This document shows positions 1 to 8,297 of a DNA stretch of 64,000 nt, piece by piece. The position numbers and the translations under genes are program-made. The stretch's first letter is position 1. Each line of letters opens with the position of its first letter. A model generated the notes under the pieces. The model was not told the DNA's origin and ran no database searches. It saw nothing but the letters and a program-made list of their open reading frames with translations. The stretch lies in contig NZ_JACXYU010000014.1 in the NCBI RefSeq assembly GCF_014779715.1, positions 62,001-126,000 of the forward strand, given 5' to 3'. Source of the DNA: Streptomyces chumphonensis. GTDB taxonomy: Bacteria > Actinomycetota > Actinomycetes > Streptomycetales > Streptomycetaceae.

Positions 1-105
1 CCGCCGCTGACCGCTCCGTGTCCCGGCCCGTCATTCACCGACCGGTATGCCAGGGTTGTCGGCGTTGCCCCCATAAGTCCCCTCGGTCCTTCCGGAGGAG
101 AGTGG

Positions 106-1122
106 ATGTCCGGCCGTCGAATCCGCGCGCTCACCGCGCTCGCCGCACTCCCGGTGCTCGCCGCCGCGCTGAGCTGCTCGGCCGGCTCGGGGGCCGACGC
201 GCCGAGCGCCCGCGCCGGTTCGGACGGCGCGGGAGCCGGCCCCGGAGCCTCGCCCTTCTGGGTCGATCCCGCCAGCCCGGCCGCCCGCCAGGTCCAGACG
301 TGGGAGGCGGCGGGCCGGGAGGAGGACGCCGACCTGCTGCGGCTCATCTCCGAGCGGCCGACGGCCGTGTGGCCGACCGCCGACGCCCCGGCCGACGACG
401 TGCGCCGCGCGGTCGAAGGCGCCGAGGCGACGGACACCACCGCGGTCCTCGTCGCGTACAACATCCCGCACCGCGACTGCGGACAGTACTCGCGGGGCGG
501 TGCGGCCGACGCCGGCGCCTACCGCGCCTACCTGGCGGAGTTCGCCCGGGCCGTGGGGGACCACGAGGCCGTCGTCGTCCTGGAGCCCGACGCCGTGCCG
601 CACCTGGTGGACGGGTGCACGCCCGCCGTCCACCACGACGAGCGCTACACGCTCCTGGCCGAGGCCGTCGAACGCTTCGCCGCACTGCCCCGGACCACGG
701 TCTACCTCGACGCGGGCAACCCCAGCTGGATCACCGACCCCCGTCGGCTGGTCCGACCGCTGGAGCGGTCGGGCATCGCGGCGGCGGACGGCTTCGCCCT
801 CAACGTCTCGAACTTCCAGACCGACGCGGACGTGACGGCCTACGGGCGCCGGTTGTCCGCCGCGCTCGGCGGCAAGCACTTCGTGATCGACTCCAGCCGC
901 AACGGGAACGGGCCGCTGGACGGGCGGGCCGACGTCTGGTGCAACCCGCCGGGACGGGCCCTCGGCACCCCGCCGACGACGGAGACCGGCGAACCGCTGC
1001 TCGACGCCTACCTGTGGATCAAGCGGCCCGGCGAGTCCGACGGGGAGTGCCGGGGCGGGCCGCCCGCCGGTCGCTGGTGGGCCGAGTACGCGCTCGGCCT
1101 GGCCCGGGGCGCCGCCCGCTGA
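106..1122 (+). CDS. Secreted GH6 endoglucanase-like protein of the cslA-glxA locus (CslZ type)
   Basis: 338 aa glycoside hydrolase family 6 protein, expected to cleave beta-1,4-glucan outside the membrane. Seen: an N-terminal hydrophobic export signal ending near Cys24 (possible lipoprotein), then GH6 signatures YNIPHRDC (about 118-125), LEPDAV (159-164, with the likely acid Asp162), YLDAGNPSW, FALNVSNF, DVWCNPPGRALG and LWIKRPGESDG. The ATG follows GGAGGAG. The gene converges on glxA with only 7 bp between stop codons. In Streptomyces a GH6 gene (cslZ) accompanies cslA and glxA, so a role in trimming or releasing the tip glucan is inferred from context. Confidence 0.9.
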   Translation: MSGRRIRALTALAALPVLAAALSCSAGSGADAPSARAGSDGAGAGPGASPFWVDPASPAARQVQTWEAAGREEDADLLRLISERPTAVWPTADAPADDVRRAVEGAEATDTTAVLVAYNIPHRDCGQYSRGGAADAGAYRAYLAEFARAVGDHEAVVVLEPDAVPHLVDGCTPAVHHDERYTLLAEAVERFAALPRTTVYLDAGNPSWITDPRRLVRPLERSGIAAADGFALNVSNFQTDADVTAYGRRLSAALGGKHFVIDSSRNGNGPLDGRADVWCNPPGRALGTPPTTETGEPLLDAYLWIKRPGESDGECRGGPPAGRWWAEYALGLARGAAR

Positions 1123-1129
1123 CGCCGAC

Positions 1130-3061
1130 TCACGGCAGGTGCACCCACTTCGCGACGGACGGGGTGCCCGCGTCGTCGGTGAGGACGAGCATGTACCAGC
1201 CGGGCGGCAGGAGCGAGCGGTCGTCCGGGACGGAGAGCGTCACCTCGCCGGAGCCGCGTTCCATCCCGAGGGCGACGGAGCGCTGCTCGACGTCGGTGAC
1301 GTGGGTGACGGCGCTGGGCCGCAGCAGGCGGGCCTTGGCGATCCGCGCGGCGTCCTTCGTCGCGAACGTCGCCTCGCCGCCGGGCGCGAGCCGCACCGGG
1401 CCGTCGCCGATGACGGGGCGGTTCTCCCCGCGCTCCCCGTGCAGGTAGGGCGGTGTGTAGACCTCGATCCGCTTCTCGAACGTGCCGAGCCGGGTGTTGT
1501 CCTTGTCGGCGTAGAGCGGGTCGGAGCCGAACGTCGCCACCCGGCCGTCGGGCAGCAGCAGCGCCTCCGCGTGGTAGTTCCGGCCGACCTCGGGGGCGGC
1601 GGCCTCGGTGAACTCCTCCGTCTCCGGGTCGTAGATCTGGGCGGCGAGGATGTCGCTGTCGCCGCGCCCCCGGTAGTCGCGGGAGCCACCGGTGGTGAAG
1701 ACGGTGTCGTCGGGGAGGATGACGCTGTTGAGGTACCGGGTGGGCTCCGGCAGCCGCGGCCCGTCGCGGTAGGCGGGGTCCTTCCGGGTGAGGTCGACGA
1801 TCGCGGTGCGGGCGGTGGACTTCTCCGACTCCCCCACGCCTCCGCCGCCGAGCACCATGACCTGCTGGTCCTGGGCCGGGGGCAGCAGCAGCGAGCTGGC
1901 GGTCTCCAGCTGGTCGGGGTCCTTGATGCCGCCGACCTCGTCGAAGGTGTTGGCCCCCAGGTCCCAGATCCCGGGCACCCGGCCCTTGTCGGCGGGCCCG
2001 TAGCCGGCGTTGGCGCCGGAGTAGAAGAGCTTGCCGTCGTCGACGAGGAAGAGCGCCGGGTACGTGGGGAAGTAGCGCTTGGGCCCGGTGGACCAGGACC
2101 GCGTCTTCGGGTCGTAGATCTCGTTGTCGCCCTGGAGGATCTCGCCGACCTCGTCCAGCCCGGAGACGGAGAGCACCGTGCCGTCCGGGAGGGTGACGAG
2201 CGTGGGGTACCAGCGGGCCTCGGCCATGGGGTCGACGCGGACGTACTTCTCGGCGACGGGGTCGAACTCGAAGGAGTCCCGGAGCCCCTGGAAGTCCTGC
2301 TTGCCCAGGTCGATCTTCTCCGCGAGGCCGTACAGGTTGTCGGCGGCCCTGCCCTTCAGCCCGACGATCTCGTACTGGGCGGCCTCGTCGGTGACGTACT
2401 CCTCGCCCTCCTCGGCGGCCTCCACGAACACGGTGGCCTCGCTGGCGGTGACGGTCACCTCGCCCGCGTCGTCCGTCGTCTTCTGCGCGCGCGGCACGAG
2501 GACGGGGGCGGTGCTCACGTACTCCTTGCCCTCCGGTGAGCGGAAGCGGGTGCCCTCGGGGAAGGTGCGGGGCTCGTCCGGGTTCTCGTTCTTGACGCGC
2601 ATGGCCCCGCCGGCGCGCTTCACGTCCCCGTCGAGGACCTCGTAGCGGGCGGTGCCGCCCGCCACCAGCATCCGCCCGTCGGCCAACTGGGCGTGTCCGG
2701 CGCAGAACAGGTCCTCGGGGGTGGGTATGCGCTCGAAGGTGTCGTCCGCCGGGTCCCACAGAATGGTCGCGAAGGTGCCCGCGTCGAACTCCTCCTGGTT
2801 GTTGCCCGAGCCGGCGATCAGCAGCACCTTGCCGGTGCGCAGCAGCGCCGCGTGGATGGCGTTGGTCTGGTACTGGGAGGGGACGTCCATGACCTCCCAG
2901 GAACCGTACCGGGCCATGTACTCGGGCCGGGATATGCGGTACTCGTGCAGGCGTTCCTGGGCGAACCCGAGGGTGGCCGGGGCGTTGAGCGCCGCGAGGA
3001 CCACCGTGATCCCGGTGCCTATGAGGGTCTTCTTGAACTGCTTGCTCGGGCGGTAGGGCAT
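1130..3061 (-). CDS. glxA: GlxA-type mononuclear copper radical oxidase
   Basis: 643 aa galactose-oxidase/kelch-like enzyme, membrane-anchored by a hydrophobic segment at about residues 12-33 and otherwise extracytoplasmic. By comparison with fungal galactose oxidase recalled from memory, the Cys-Tyr cofactor would be Cys120 (DLFCAGH) with Tyr285 (RWYPTL), and the copper ligands Tyr496-His497 (RNYHAEALLLPDGR) and His587 (AVTHVTDVEQR). The gene begins 3 bp after the cslA stop, so the two are very probably co-transcribed. In S. lividans and S. coelicolor, GlxA is needed with CslA for glycan deposition at hyphal tips and for development. Acidic or charged insertions around residues 195-240 lie outside the motif blocks. 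Confidence 0.93.
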   Translation of the reverse strand: MPYRPSKQFKKTLIGTGITVVLAALNAPATLGFAQERLHEYRISRPEYMARYGSWEVMDVPSQYQTNAIHAALLRTGKVLLIAGSGNNQEEFDAGTFATILWDPADDTFERIPTPEDLFCAGHAQLADGRMLVAGGTARYEVLDGDVKRAGGAMRVKNENPDEPRTFPEGTRFRSPEGKEYVSTAPVLVPRAQKTTDDAGEVTVTASEATVFVEAAEEGEEYVTDEAAQYEIVGLKGRAADNLYGLAEKIDLGKQDFQGLRDSFEFDPVAEKYVRVDPMAEARWYPTLVTLPDGTVLSVSGLDEVGEILQGDNEIYDPKTRSWSTGPKRYFPTYPALFLVDDGKLFYSGANAGYGPADKGRVPGIWDLGANTFDEVGGIKDPDQLETASSLLLPPAQDQQVMVLGGGGVGESEKSTARTAIVDLTRKDPAYRDGPRLPEPTRYLNSVILPDDTVFTTGGSRDYRGRGDSDILAAQIYDPETEEFTEAAAPEVGRNYHAEALLLPDGRVATFGSDPLYADKDNTRLGTFEKRIEVYTPPYLHGERGENRPVIGDGPVRLAPGGEATFATKDAARIAKARLLRPSAVTHVTDVEQRSVALGMERGSGEVTLSVPDDRSLLPPGWYMLVLTDDAGTPSVAKWVHLP

Positions 3062-3064
3062 GGA

Positions 3065-4801
3065 TCAGCTCCCGCTGGACGTGGCGACGAGGGCGGGTTC
3101 CCGCTCGTCGCGCGGTTCTCGGCGCACGCGGTGCGTGCGGTATTCGGTCAGGCTCCACAGGGCCACCGGGGCGAGCGCCACGACGAGGGCCAGCACCGTC
3201 CAGGTGCGCATGGCGGCGTGGGTGTGGCCGAGGACGAAGGACGCGGCGAGCCCGGTGCCCAGCACGACGATCCACAGCGTGTGCACGCGGAAGGTGCTGA
3301 GCCGGTCGGGGCTCGCGGTGTCGCCCTTCGGCGTCACGACGAACCGGCACGGCCGCCGCAGGACGGCGGCCACGGCGGAGCGGGCGTAGATCGGGGCGCA
3401 GATCGCGGACATGGCCATACCGGCCAGCCCGCCGGACCCCTCGGGCTCGTGCGGCGAGACGTTGTGCCGCCGGTTCCAGACGTACAGCCCGATCTGGAGG
3501 GCGGCCACGTCGCTGTACAGCATCATCCACACGGCGGCGCTCACCTGGGTGCCGGAGGCGCCGAGCCACAGGAAGAGGGTGCAGCTCAGCGCGCCGAGCA
3601 GCCAGGTCACCGCGCTCATCGGGTAGTAGGCCAGCATGAGCGAGTAGTTGAGGAGCTTCCCGGGCGGGAAGCGGTACGGGCGGCGCCAGAACTGCCGCAG
3701 GATCGTCTCGTACGTGCCGCGCGACCAGCGCGTCTGCTGGGTGAAGAAGTCCGTCCAGCACTCCGGTCCCTCGCCCACGGCCAGCACGTCCGGGGTGTAG
3801 ACGGACCGCCAGGTGCGGCCGGTGGCGGGGTTGCGGGTGCGGTGCAGCTCGAACCCGGTCGCCATGTCCTCGGTGATGGAGTCCCGCAGCCCCCCGATCT
3901 GGAGGACGGCGGAGGTGCGCACCGCGTTGTTCGTGCCGACGAACATGGGCCCGCCGTAGCGGTTCCCGGCGCGCTGGATGAGCGCGTGGAAGAGGAACTG
4001 CTGGCTCTCGGCGGCCTTGGTGACCGCCGCGCGGTAGTTCCCGTACACCTGCGGGCCGACGACGAAGGCGACGTCCGGGTCGCGGAAGTAGCCGAGCATC
4101 CGCTCCAGGTAGTTCGGCAGCGGCACGTGGTCGGTGTCGACGGAGGCGAAGACGTCGTAGTCGGCGCCGTGCATGGCGAGCCAGGCGTTGTAGTTGCCGT
4201 GCTTGGTGCGGGCGCGGTGCACGCCGTCCGCCCGGTTCCACTCCTCGACGCCCTTGCGGGTGAAGTGGTGGACGCCCAGTTCGGCGCAGAGCGCGCGGGC
4301 CACCGCGTCGTCGCCCTCGTCCAGGAGCCAGACGTCCAGGGTGCCGTCGTGGCGCAGGGCGACCGCGCCCTCCAGCGTGGCGCGGACCATCTCGACGGGT
4401 TCCTTGCCCGGCACGTACGTCGTCAGGAAGGCGACCCTCAGGCCGGGTTCGGGCCGCACGGGGACGGGATCGCGGGCGACCATCGTCGCGTGGGCGATCG
4501 AGAGCACGTTCACGCAGCGGAACAGCTCGATCAGGCCGATGCAGCCGAGCATCACCCAGTCCGCCGCGATGAGCCAGCCGGGGGCTCCGGCGCGGTCGGT
4601 CCAGTGGCTCGGCCACACCAGCCACAGCAGCAGCACGGCCGACAGGGCCGGAGCCGCCGTCATCAGCAGGACGGCGCGCAGCCGGTGCGGCTCCCGGGAG
4701 AGCAGGCTGCGGTAGCGGACCCGGTACGGCGACTGCCCGGGTTCGGTGAGCGGTCCCGCGAGACGGCTGTACGTCTCGTAGTCGTAGCTCTCCGACCGCA
4801 C
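3065..4801 (-). CDS. cslA: Cellulose synthase-like GT2 glycosyltransferase CslA
   Basis: About 578 aa processive family-2 glycosyltransferase with membrane segments before and after the catalytic domain. Catalytic signatures are all present: DEGDD, the DTDHVPLPNYLERML block (DxD), TEDMATGFELHRT (TED) and QQTRWSRGTYETIL (QxxRW). I chose a GTG at 4801 because GGAGGG lies 3-4 nt upstream; an in-frame ATG-type start at 4855 would add about 18 unconserved residues. It leads the cslA-glxA pair and polymerises a beta-glucan at hyphal tips in Streptomyces, where it is reported to interact with DivIVA. No c-di-GMP-binding PilZ domain is evident. Confidence 0.93.
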   Translation of the reverse strand: MRSESYDYETYSRLAGPLTEPGQSPYRVRYRSLLSREPHRLRAVLLMTAAPALSAVLLLWLVWPSHWTDRAGAPGWLIAADWVMLGCIGLIELFRCVNVLSIAHATMVARDPVPVRPEPGLRVAFLTTYVPGKEPVEMVRATLEGAVALRHDGTLDVWLLDEGDDAVARALCAELGVHHFTRKGVEEWNRADGVHRARTKHGNYNAWLAMHGADYDVFASVDTDHVPLPNYLERMLGYFRDPDVAFVVGPQVYGNYRAAVTKAAESQQFLFHALIQRAGNRYGGPMFVGTNNAVRTSAVLQIGGLRDSITEDMATGFELHRTRNPATGRTWRSVYTPDVLAVGEGPECWTDFFTQQTRWSRGTYETILRQFWRRPYRFPPGKLLNYSLMLAYYPMSAVTWLLGALSCTLFLWLGASGTQVSAAVWMMLYSDVAALQIGLYVWNRRHNVSPHEPEGSGGLAGMAMSAICAPIYARSAVAAVLRRPCRFVVTPKGDTASPDRLSTFRVHTLWIVVLGTGLAASFVLGHTHAAMRTWTVLALVVALAPVALWSLTEYRTHRVRREPRDEREPALVATSSGS

Positions 4802-4954
4802 GGTCCCTCCACACCTCGTTCGAACGAAGCCGACAGGTCCCAGCAGAAGGGACACGACGTGGTGTGTCGAACGGAGTGCGGAGGGTGTGCGGCCGGGGCG
4901 GGCCGGTTCGGGAGGCGCCCGGACGGCCGGTGCCCTGCGGAATCGCGGGGGCGG

Positions 4955-5245
4955 TCAGCGCAGGTGGCGCTCGACCGTTTCCACCTTGCGGGCTAGTCCA
5001 TCCGTGACGCCCGGCCGGATGTCGGCCTTGAGGACGAGGGAGACGCGCGGCGCCCGTGCCTCGACGGCGGCCACCGCCCGGCGGACGACGTCCATGCACT
5101 CCTCCCACTCGCCCTCGACGGAGGTGAACATCGCGTCCGTGCGGTGCGGCAGGCCGGACGCGCGGACGACGCGGACGGCGTCGGCGACGTACTCCCCCAC
5201 GTCCTCGCCGACCCCGAGCGGCGTGACGGAGAAGGCGACGATCAT
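4955..5245 (-). CDS. MTH1187/YkoF-type thiamine-binding family protein (UPF0045)
   Basis: 96 aa soluble protein beginning MIVAFSVTPLGVGEDVGEYVADA, shown here only in part, and containing HRTDAMFTSVEGEWEECMDVV and a C-terminal LKADIRPG stretch. These are the marks of the MTH1187 family of ferredoxin-fold thiamine- or small-ligand-binding proteins; the ligand in Streptomyces is not established. Its ATG overlaps the upstream DUF3817 stop by 4 bp (ATGA), so the two form a translationally coupled pair. Confidence 0.85.
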   Translation of the reverse strand: MIVAFSVTPLGVGEDVGEYVADAVRVVRASGLPHRTDAMFTSVEGEWEECMDVVRRAVAAVEARAPRVSLVLKADIRPGVTDGLARKVETVERHLR

Positions 5246-5604
5246 CCGGTCACCACGTCGTCGCGGTCCGCGCGGTCCTCGCGCCGTGCCCGGGCCGCGA
5301 TGACGACGTCCTCGCTCTCCCGGCGGAGCATCCTGTCGGCGTAGAAGCCGCCGAAGGGCACCACGGAGAGGGCGGCGTACAGGGCGGCTCGGCCGAGCGG
5401 CCACTTCGCGCGGTTCCACGCGTCGGCCCAGAAGAGGACGTAGAGCACGAAGAGGAGGCCGTGCACCGCCCCCATGACCGGCACGGCGTTGAAGTCGGTG
5501 GTCCGCTTGAGCACCGAGCAGACGAGCAGCACCAGGAACGACACGGCCTCGGGCGCGGAGATCAGGCGGAGGCGACGGAGGGCGGAGGCGGTCTTCATGT
5601 CCAC
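5242..5604 (-). CDS. DUF3817 family integral membrane protein
   Basis: 120 aa protein with three predicted membrane segments and the family pattern LRLISAPEAVSFLVLL, VPVMGAVHGLLFVLYVL and PFGGFYADRML. I chose GTG at 5604, with GGAG 7 nt upstream; the ATG at 5598 two codons later is the alternative. A longer N-terminal extension in the same frame is proline-rich and looks non-coding. The charged C-terminal tail is likely cytoplasmic. It overlaps the following thiamine-binding-type gene by 4 bp and is divergent from the AIM24 cluster. Function unknown. Confidence 0.87.
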   Translation of the reverse strand: MDMKTASALRRLRLISAPEAVSFLVLLVCSVLKRTTDFNAVPVMGAVHGLLFVLYVLFWADAWNRAKWPLGRAALYAALSVVPFGGFYADRMLRRESEDVVIAARARREDRADRDDVVTG

Positions 5605-5729
5605 GGCGTTTCTCCGGGAGGGGGGATCGGGAGGCGGGTGGGGGGGAAAGAGCTTGTGAAGAGATGCACAAGCCTCCGCCATTGTGGCACCCTCCCCGGC
5701 CGTCACCCCAAGGGGGTAGGTTCGGCCGG

Positions 5730-6368
5730 GTGGCTCAGTTCCGACTCCAGGACGGCAAGGTGCTCGCCGTCGACCTCACGGGCGACGCCGTGCGCGCCAA
5801 GAACGGCTCGATGATCGCCTACGAGGGCGACATGACCTTCAAGAAGCTCACCGGCGGCGGTGACGGCCTGCGCGGCATGGTCACCCGCAGGCTCACCGGC
5901 GAGCAGTTGGAGGTCATGGAGGTGAAGGGGCACGGCACCTGCTACTTCGCCGACGCGGCGGGCGACGTCTCGCTGGTCACGCTCCAGCAGGACACCCTGC
6001 ACGTCGAGGCCTCCAACCTGCTGTGCACGGCCGGCGGCCTGCGCACCGGGACGACATTCACCGGGCTGCGCGGCGCCTCCCAGGGCAACGGCCTGTTCAC
6101 GACGACCGTCGAGGGCACCGGGCAGGCCGCGCTGACGTCCCAGGGCCCGGCGATCGTGCTGCGCGTCACACCGCAGACGCCGCTGCGGGTCGACCCCGGC
6201 GCCTACCTCGCGCACTCCGGCCGGCTGCGCCAGGAGTTCCAGAGCGGTGTCACGTTCCGCACCCTCCTCGGTGACGGCTCCGGCGAGGCGTTCCAGATCC
6301 GCTTCGAGGGCGAGGGCCTCGTCTACGTCCAGCCCAGCGAGCGGGAGACCTTGGGAGGACAGGTCTGA
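5730..6368 (+). CDS. AIM24 family protein, first of three tandem copies
   Basis: 212 aa. The start is GTG at 5730 (VAQFRLQDGKVL); upstream in-frame sequence is proline-rich and unlike the family. The protein is a repetitive beta-strand domain of the AIM24/DUF124 type, with recurring units such as NGSMIAYEGDM, GHGTCYFAD, LHVEASNLL, GLFTTTVEG and VDPGAYLAHSG. The biochemical role of bacterial AIM24 proteins is unknown; the yeast name comes from a mitochondrial inner-membrane organisation protein. Its stop overlaps the next ATG by one base (TGATG), so the three genes are an operon. Confidence 0.85.
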   Translation: MAQFRLQDGKVLAVDLTGDAVRAKNGSMIAYEGDMTFKKLTGGGDGLRGMVTRRLTGEQLEVMEVKGHGTCYFADAAGDVSLVTLQQDTLHVEASNLLCTAGGLRTGTTFTGLRGASQGNGLFTTTVEGTGQAALTSQGPAIVLRVTPQTPLRVDPGAYLAHSGRLRQEFQSGVTFRTLLGDGSGEAFQIRFEGEGLVYVQPSERETLGGQV

Positions 6369-7018
6369 TGGGCTTCACCCGGATCAGCGGGAAGATGATC
6401 GAGGCGCAGGTGGTCCCCGGGCAGCCGCTGTACAGCCAGCGCGGCGCGATGCTCGCCTACCGGGGCGAGGTCTCCTTCACGCCGAACCTGACGGGCGGCC
6501 AGGGCGGCGTGATGTCCGCCCTGGGCCGGCGGGCGCGGGGCGAGGCGGCGCCGCTCATGACCGTCGAGGGTCGAGGAAGCGTCTACTTCGGCCACGGCGG
6601 CCACCACGTGCACGTCGTCGACCTGGCCGGGTCGCTGCTGCACGTCGAGGCGGACCGGCTGCTGGCCTTCGAGGGCTCCCTGCGGCAGGGCACCGTCTTC
6701 CTCGGCAGCCAGGGCGGCGTGATGGGCATGGTGCGCGGCCAGGCCACCGGGCAGGGGCTGTTCACCACCACGCTGGAGGGCCACGGCTCGGTGGCCGTCC
6801 TCGCCCACGGCGGGGTGCTGGAGCTGCCCGTGACGCCGCGGCGTGCCGTGCACGTCGACCCCCAGGCGTACGTCGCGCACCGGGGCGACCTGCGCAACCG
6901 GCTCTCGACCGCGCTCGGCTGGCGGGACATGGTGGGACGCGGCTCGGGCGAGGCGTTCCAGCTGGAGCTCTCCGGCCAGGGAACCGTGTACGTCCAGGCC
7001 AGTGAGGAGAAGCTTTGA
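6368..7018 (+). CDS. AIM24 family protein, second tandem copy
   Basis: 216 aa, paralogous to both neighbours. Shared elements include RGAMLAYRGEVSF, GRGSVYFGHGG, LLHVEADRLLAFEGSL, GLFTTTLEGHG, VDPQAYVAHRGDL and a final GEAFQLELSGQGTVYVQ. It begins at ATG immediately coupled to the first copy and ends by overlapping the third copy's TTG start. It has no signal peptide or membrane helix, so a cytoplasmic location is expected. Tandem homologues suggest a hetero-oligomeric beta-sandwich assembly (inference). Confidence 0.85.
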   Translation: MGFTRISGKMIEAQVVPGQPLYSQRGAMLAYRGEVSFTPNLTGGQGGVMSALGRRARGEAAPLMTVEGRGSVYFGHGGHHVHVVDLAGSLLHVEADRLLAFEGSLRQGTVFLGSQGGVMGMVRGQATGQGLFTTTLEGHGSVAVLAHGGVLELPVTPRRAVHVDPQAYVAHRGDLRNRLSTALGWRDMVGRGSGEAFQLELSGQGTVYVQASEEKL

Positions 7019-7773
7019 ACGGTCCGGTCGTCTTCGACGCGCACACCCTGCCCGCGAACGACAACGTCCACGCGTACGCCTTCAGCGTCGACCTGGACGG
7101 GCAGTGGTTCCTCCAGAAGGGCAAGATGATCGCCTACTTCGGCGACATCCGCTTCGACGGCATCGGCCACGGCCCGCTGGACCACCTCGTGGCGCGCAGC
7201 TTCCACTCCCCCCTGCACGCGGCCGACTGGGTCGTGGCCCAGGGACGCGGCAAGCTGCTCCTGGCCGACCGCGCCTTCGACGTCAACTCCTTCGACCTCG
7301 ACCAGGGCAACCTCACGATCCGCTCCGGCAACCTGCTGGCCTTCGAGGAGAGCCTCTCGCTCAAGCAGTCCATCATCCCCGGCTTCGTGACGCTCATCGG
7401 CACGGGGAAGTTCGTGGCCGCCTCCAACGGCGAGGTGCACTTCGTCGAGCCGCCGATCCGGGTGGACCCGCAGGCCCTCGTCGGCTGGGCCGACTGCCCC
7501 TCGCCGTGCCACCACTACGACCACGGGTACCTGCGCGGGTTCCTCGGCGGGCTGCGCGCGATGACGGGCGTCGGCGGCGCGTCCGGCGAGGAGCACCAGT
7601 TCGAGTTCACGGGTGCGGGCACGGTGCTGCTCCAGTCCTCCGAGACGGTCATGCCCGAGCAGCCCGTCGGCGGGACCCCGGCCGGGGGCGGGACGCCCGG
7701 CGGCGGCCCCGGCGCGAGCGGCGGCCTCGGCGGTCTCGGTGGTCTTGCCAGGTGGGCCGAGCGCTCTGGGTAG
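7015..7773 (+). CDS. AIM24 family protein, third copy with Gly/Pro-rich tail
   Basis: 252 aa beginning at TTG 7015, which overlaps the previous stop (TTGA). It carries the same beta-rich domain (KMIAYFGDIRFDG, LLAFEESLSLKQS, VDPQALVGW) but also a unique insert with Cys and His (residues about 160-168, DCPSPCHHYDHGY), and a flexible C-terminal tail of Gly/Pro repeats from about residue 218. The Cys/His cluster could bind a metal; this is a guess from composition. The stop codon is part of the TAGAGT hexamer that probably serves as the -10 of the downstream MarR gene. Confidence 0.84.
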   Translation: MNGPVVFDAHTLPANDNVHAYAFSVDLDGQWFLQKGKMIAYFGDIRFDGIGHGPLDHLVARSFHSPLHAADWVVAQGRGKLLLADRAFDVNSFDLDQGNLTIRSGNLLAFEESLSLKQSIIPGFVTLIGTGKFVAASNGEVHFVEPPIRVDPQALVGWADCPSPCHHYDHGYLRGFLGGLRAMTGVGGASGEEHQFEFTGAGTVLLQSSETVMPEQPVGGTPAGGGTPGGGPGASGGLGGLGGLARWAERSG

Positions 7774-7776
7774 AGT
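7771..7776 (+). promoter_or_regulatory. Probable -10 box of a leaderless marR transcript
   Basis: TAGAGT starts exactly 12 nt before the ATG of the MarR gene, a spacing that would place transcription initiation at or next to the start codon. No Shine-Dalgarno sequence precedes the ATG. A poor -35 (TTGCCA at 7745-7750) lies 20 bp upstream. Inferred only. Confidence 0.45.
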
Positions 7777-7782
7777 CACGGC

Positions 7783-8259
7783 ATGGACACCGACAACGGT
7801 GCGCGATGGCTCAGCGACGACGAGCAGCGGGCCTGGCGCACTCATCTCGACGTCAGCCGGCTGCTGATGTACCAGCTCGAACGTGATCTCCAGCCGCAGG
7901 GCCTCACCATGCACGACTACGAGATCCTGGTGAACCTCTCGGAGTCCGGTGACCGCAGGATGCGCATGAGCGACCTGGCCCAGGCCACGCTGCAGTCCAA
8001 GAGCCGCCTCTCGCACCAGATCACCCGCATGGAGAACGCCGGGCTGGTGCGGCGCGAGCACTGCGACACCGACAAGCGGGGGCTGTTCGCCTGCCTCACC
8101 GAGCACGGCTGGCAGACGATGCGGGACGTGGCCCCGCTGCACGTCGAATCGGTGCGCCGCCACTTCATCGACCTGCTCGGGCCCGGCCACCTGGAGACGC
8201 TCCTGGAGGCCCTCACCCCGGTGGCCGAGCACCTGCGCGGACACCGGGGCCGCGGCTGA
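7783..8259 (+). CDS. MarR family transcriptional regulator
   Basis: 158 aa winged-helix regulator. The MarR fold is visible in YQLERDLQPQGLTMHDYEIL, RMSDLAQATLQSKSRLSHQI (recognition helix), MENAGLVRREHCDTDKRGLF (wing with the DxRG-type basic turn) and a C-terminal dimerisation helix. It is co-directional with and only 9 bp downstream of the third AIM24 gene, so it may be read from that operon as well as from its own leaderless promoter. Ligand and targets are unknown; AIM24 genes are the first candidates. Confidence 0.9.
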   Translation: MDTDNGARWLSDDEQRAWRTHLDVSRLLMYQLERDLQPQGLTMHDYEILVNLSESGDRRMRMSDLAQATLQSKSRLSHQITRMENAGLVRREHCDTDKRGLFACLTEHGWQTMRDVAPLHVESVRRHFIDLLGPGHLETLLEALTPVAEHLRGHRGRG

Positions 8260-8297
8260 CGCGCCCGTGCGGTGCCGGGACGTGCGGCGCCGGGACG

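Noticed and set aside
1008..5108. A 1366-codon minus-strand frame spanning glxA and cslA.
   Set aside because: It is the wrong frame of two well-supported genes; translation is Arg/Pro/Gly-rich with no domain.
4955..5671. A 238-codon frame joining the thiamine-binding-type and DUF3817 genes.
   Set aside because: The first part is a shifted frame of DUF3817; the real gene starts at ATG 5245.
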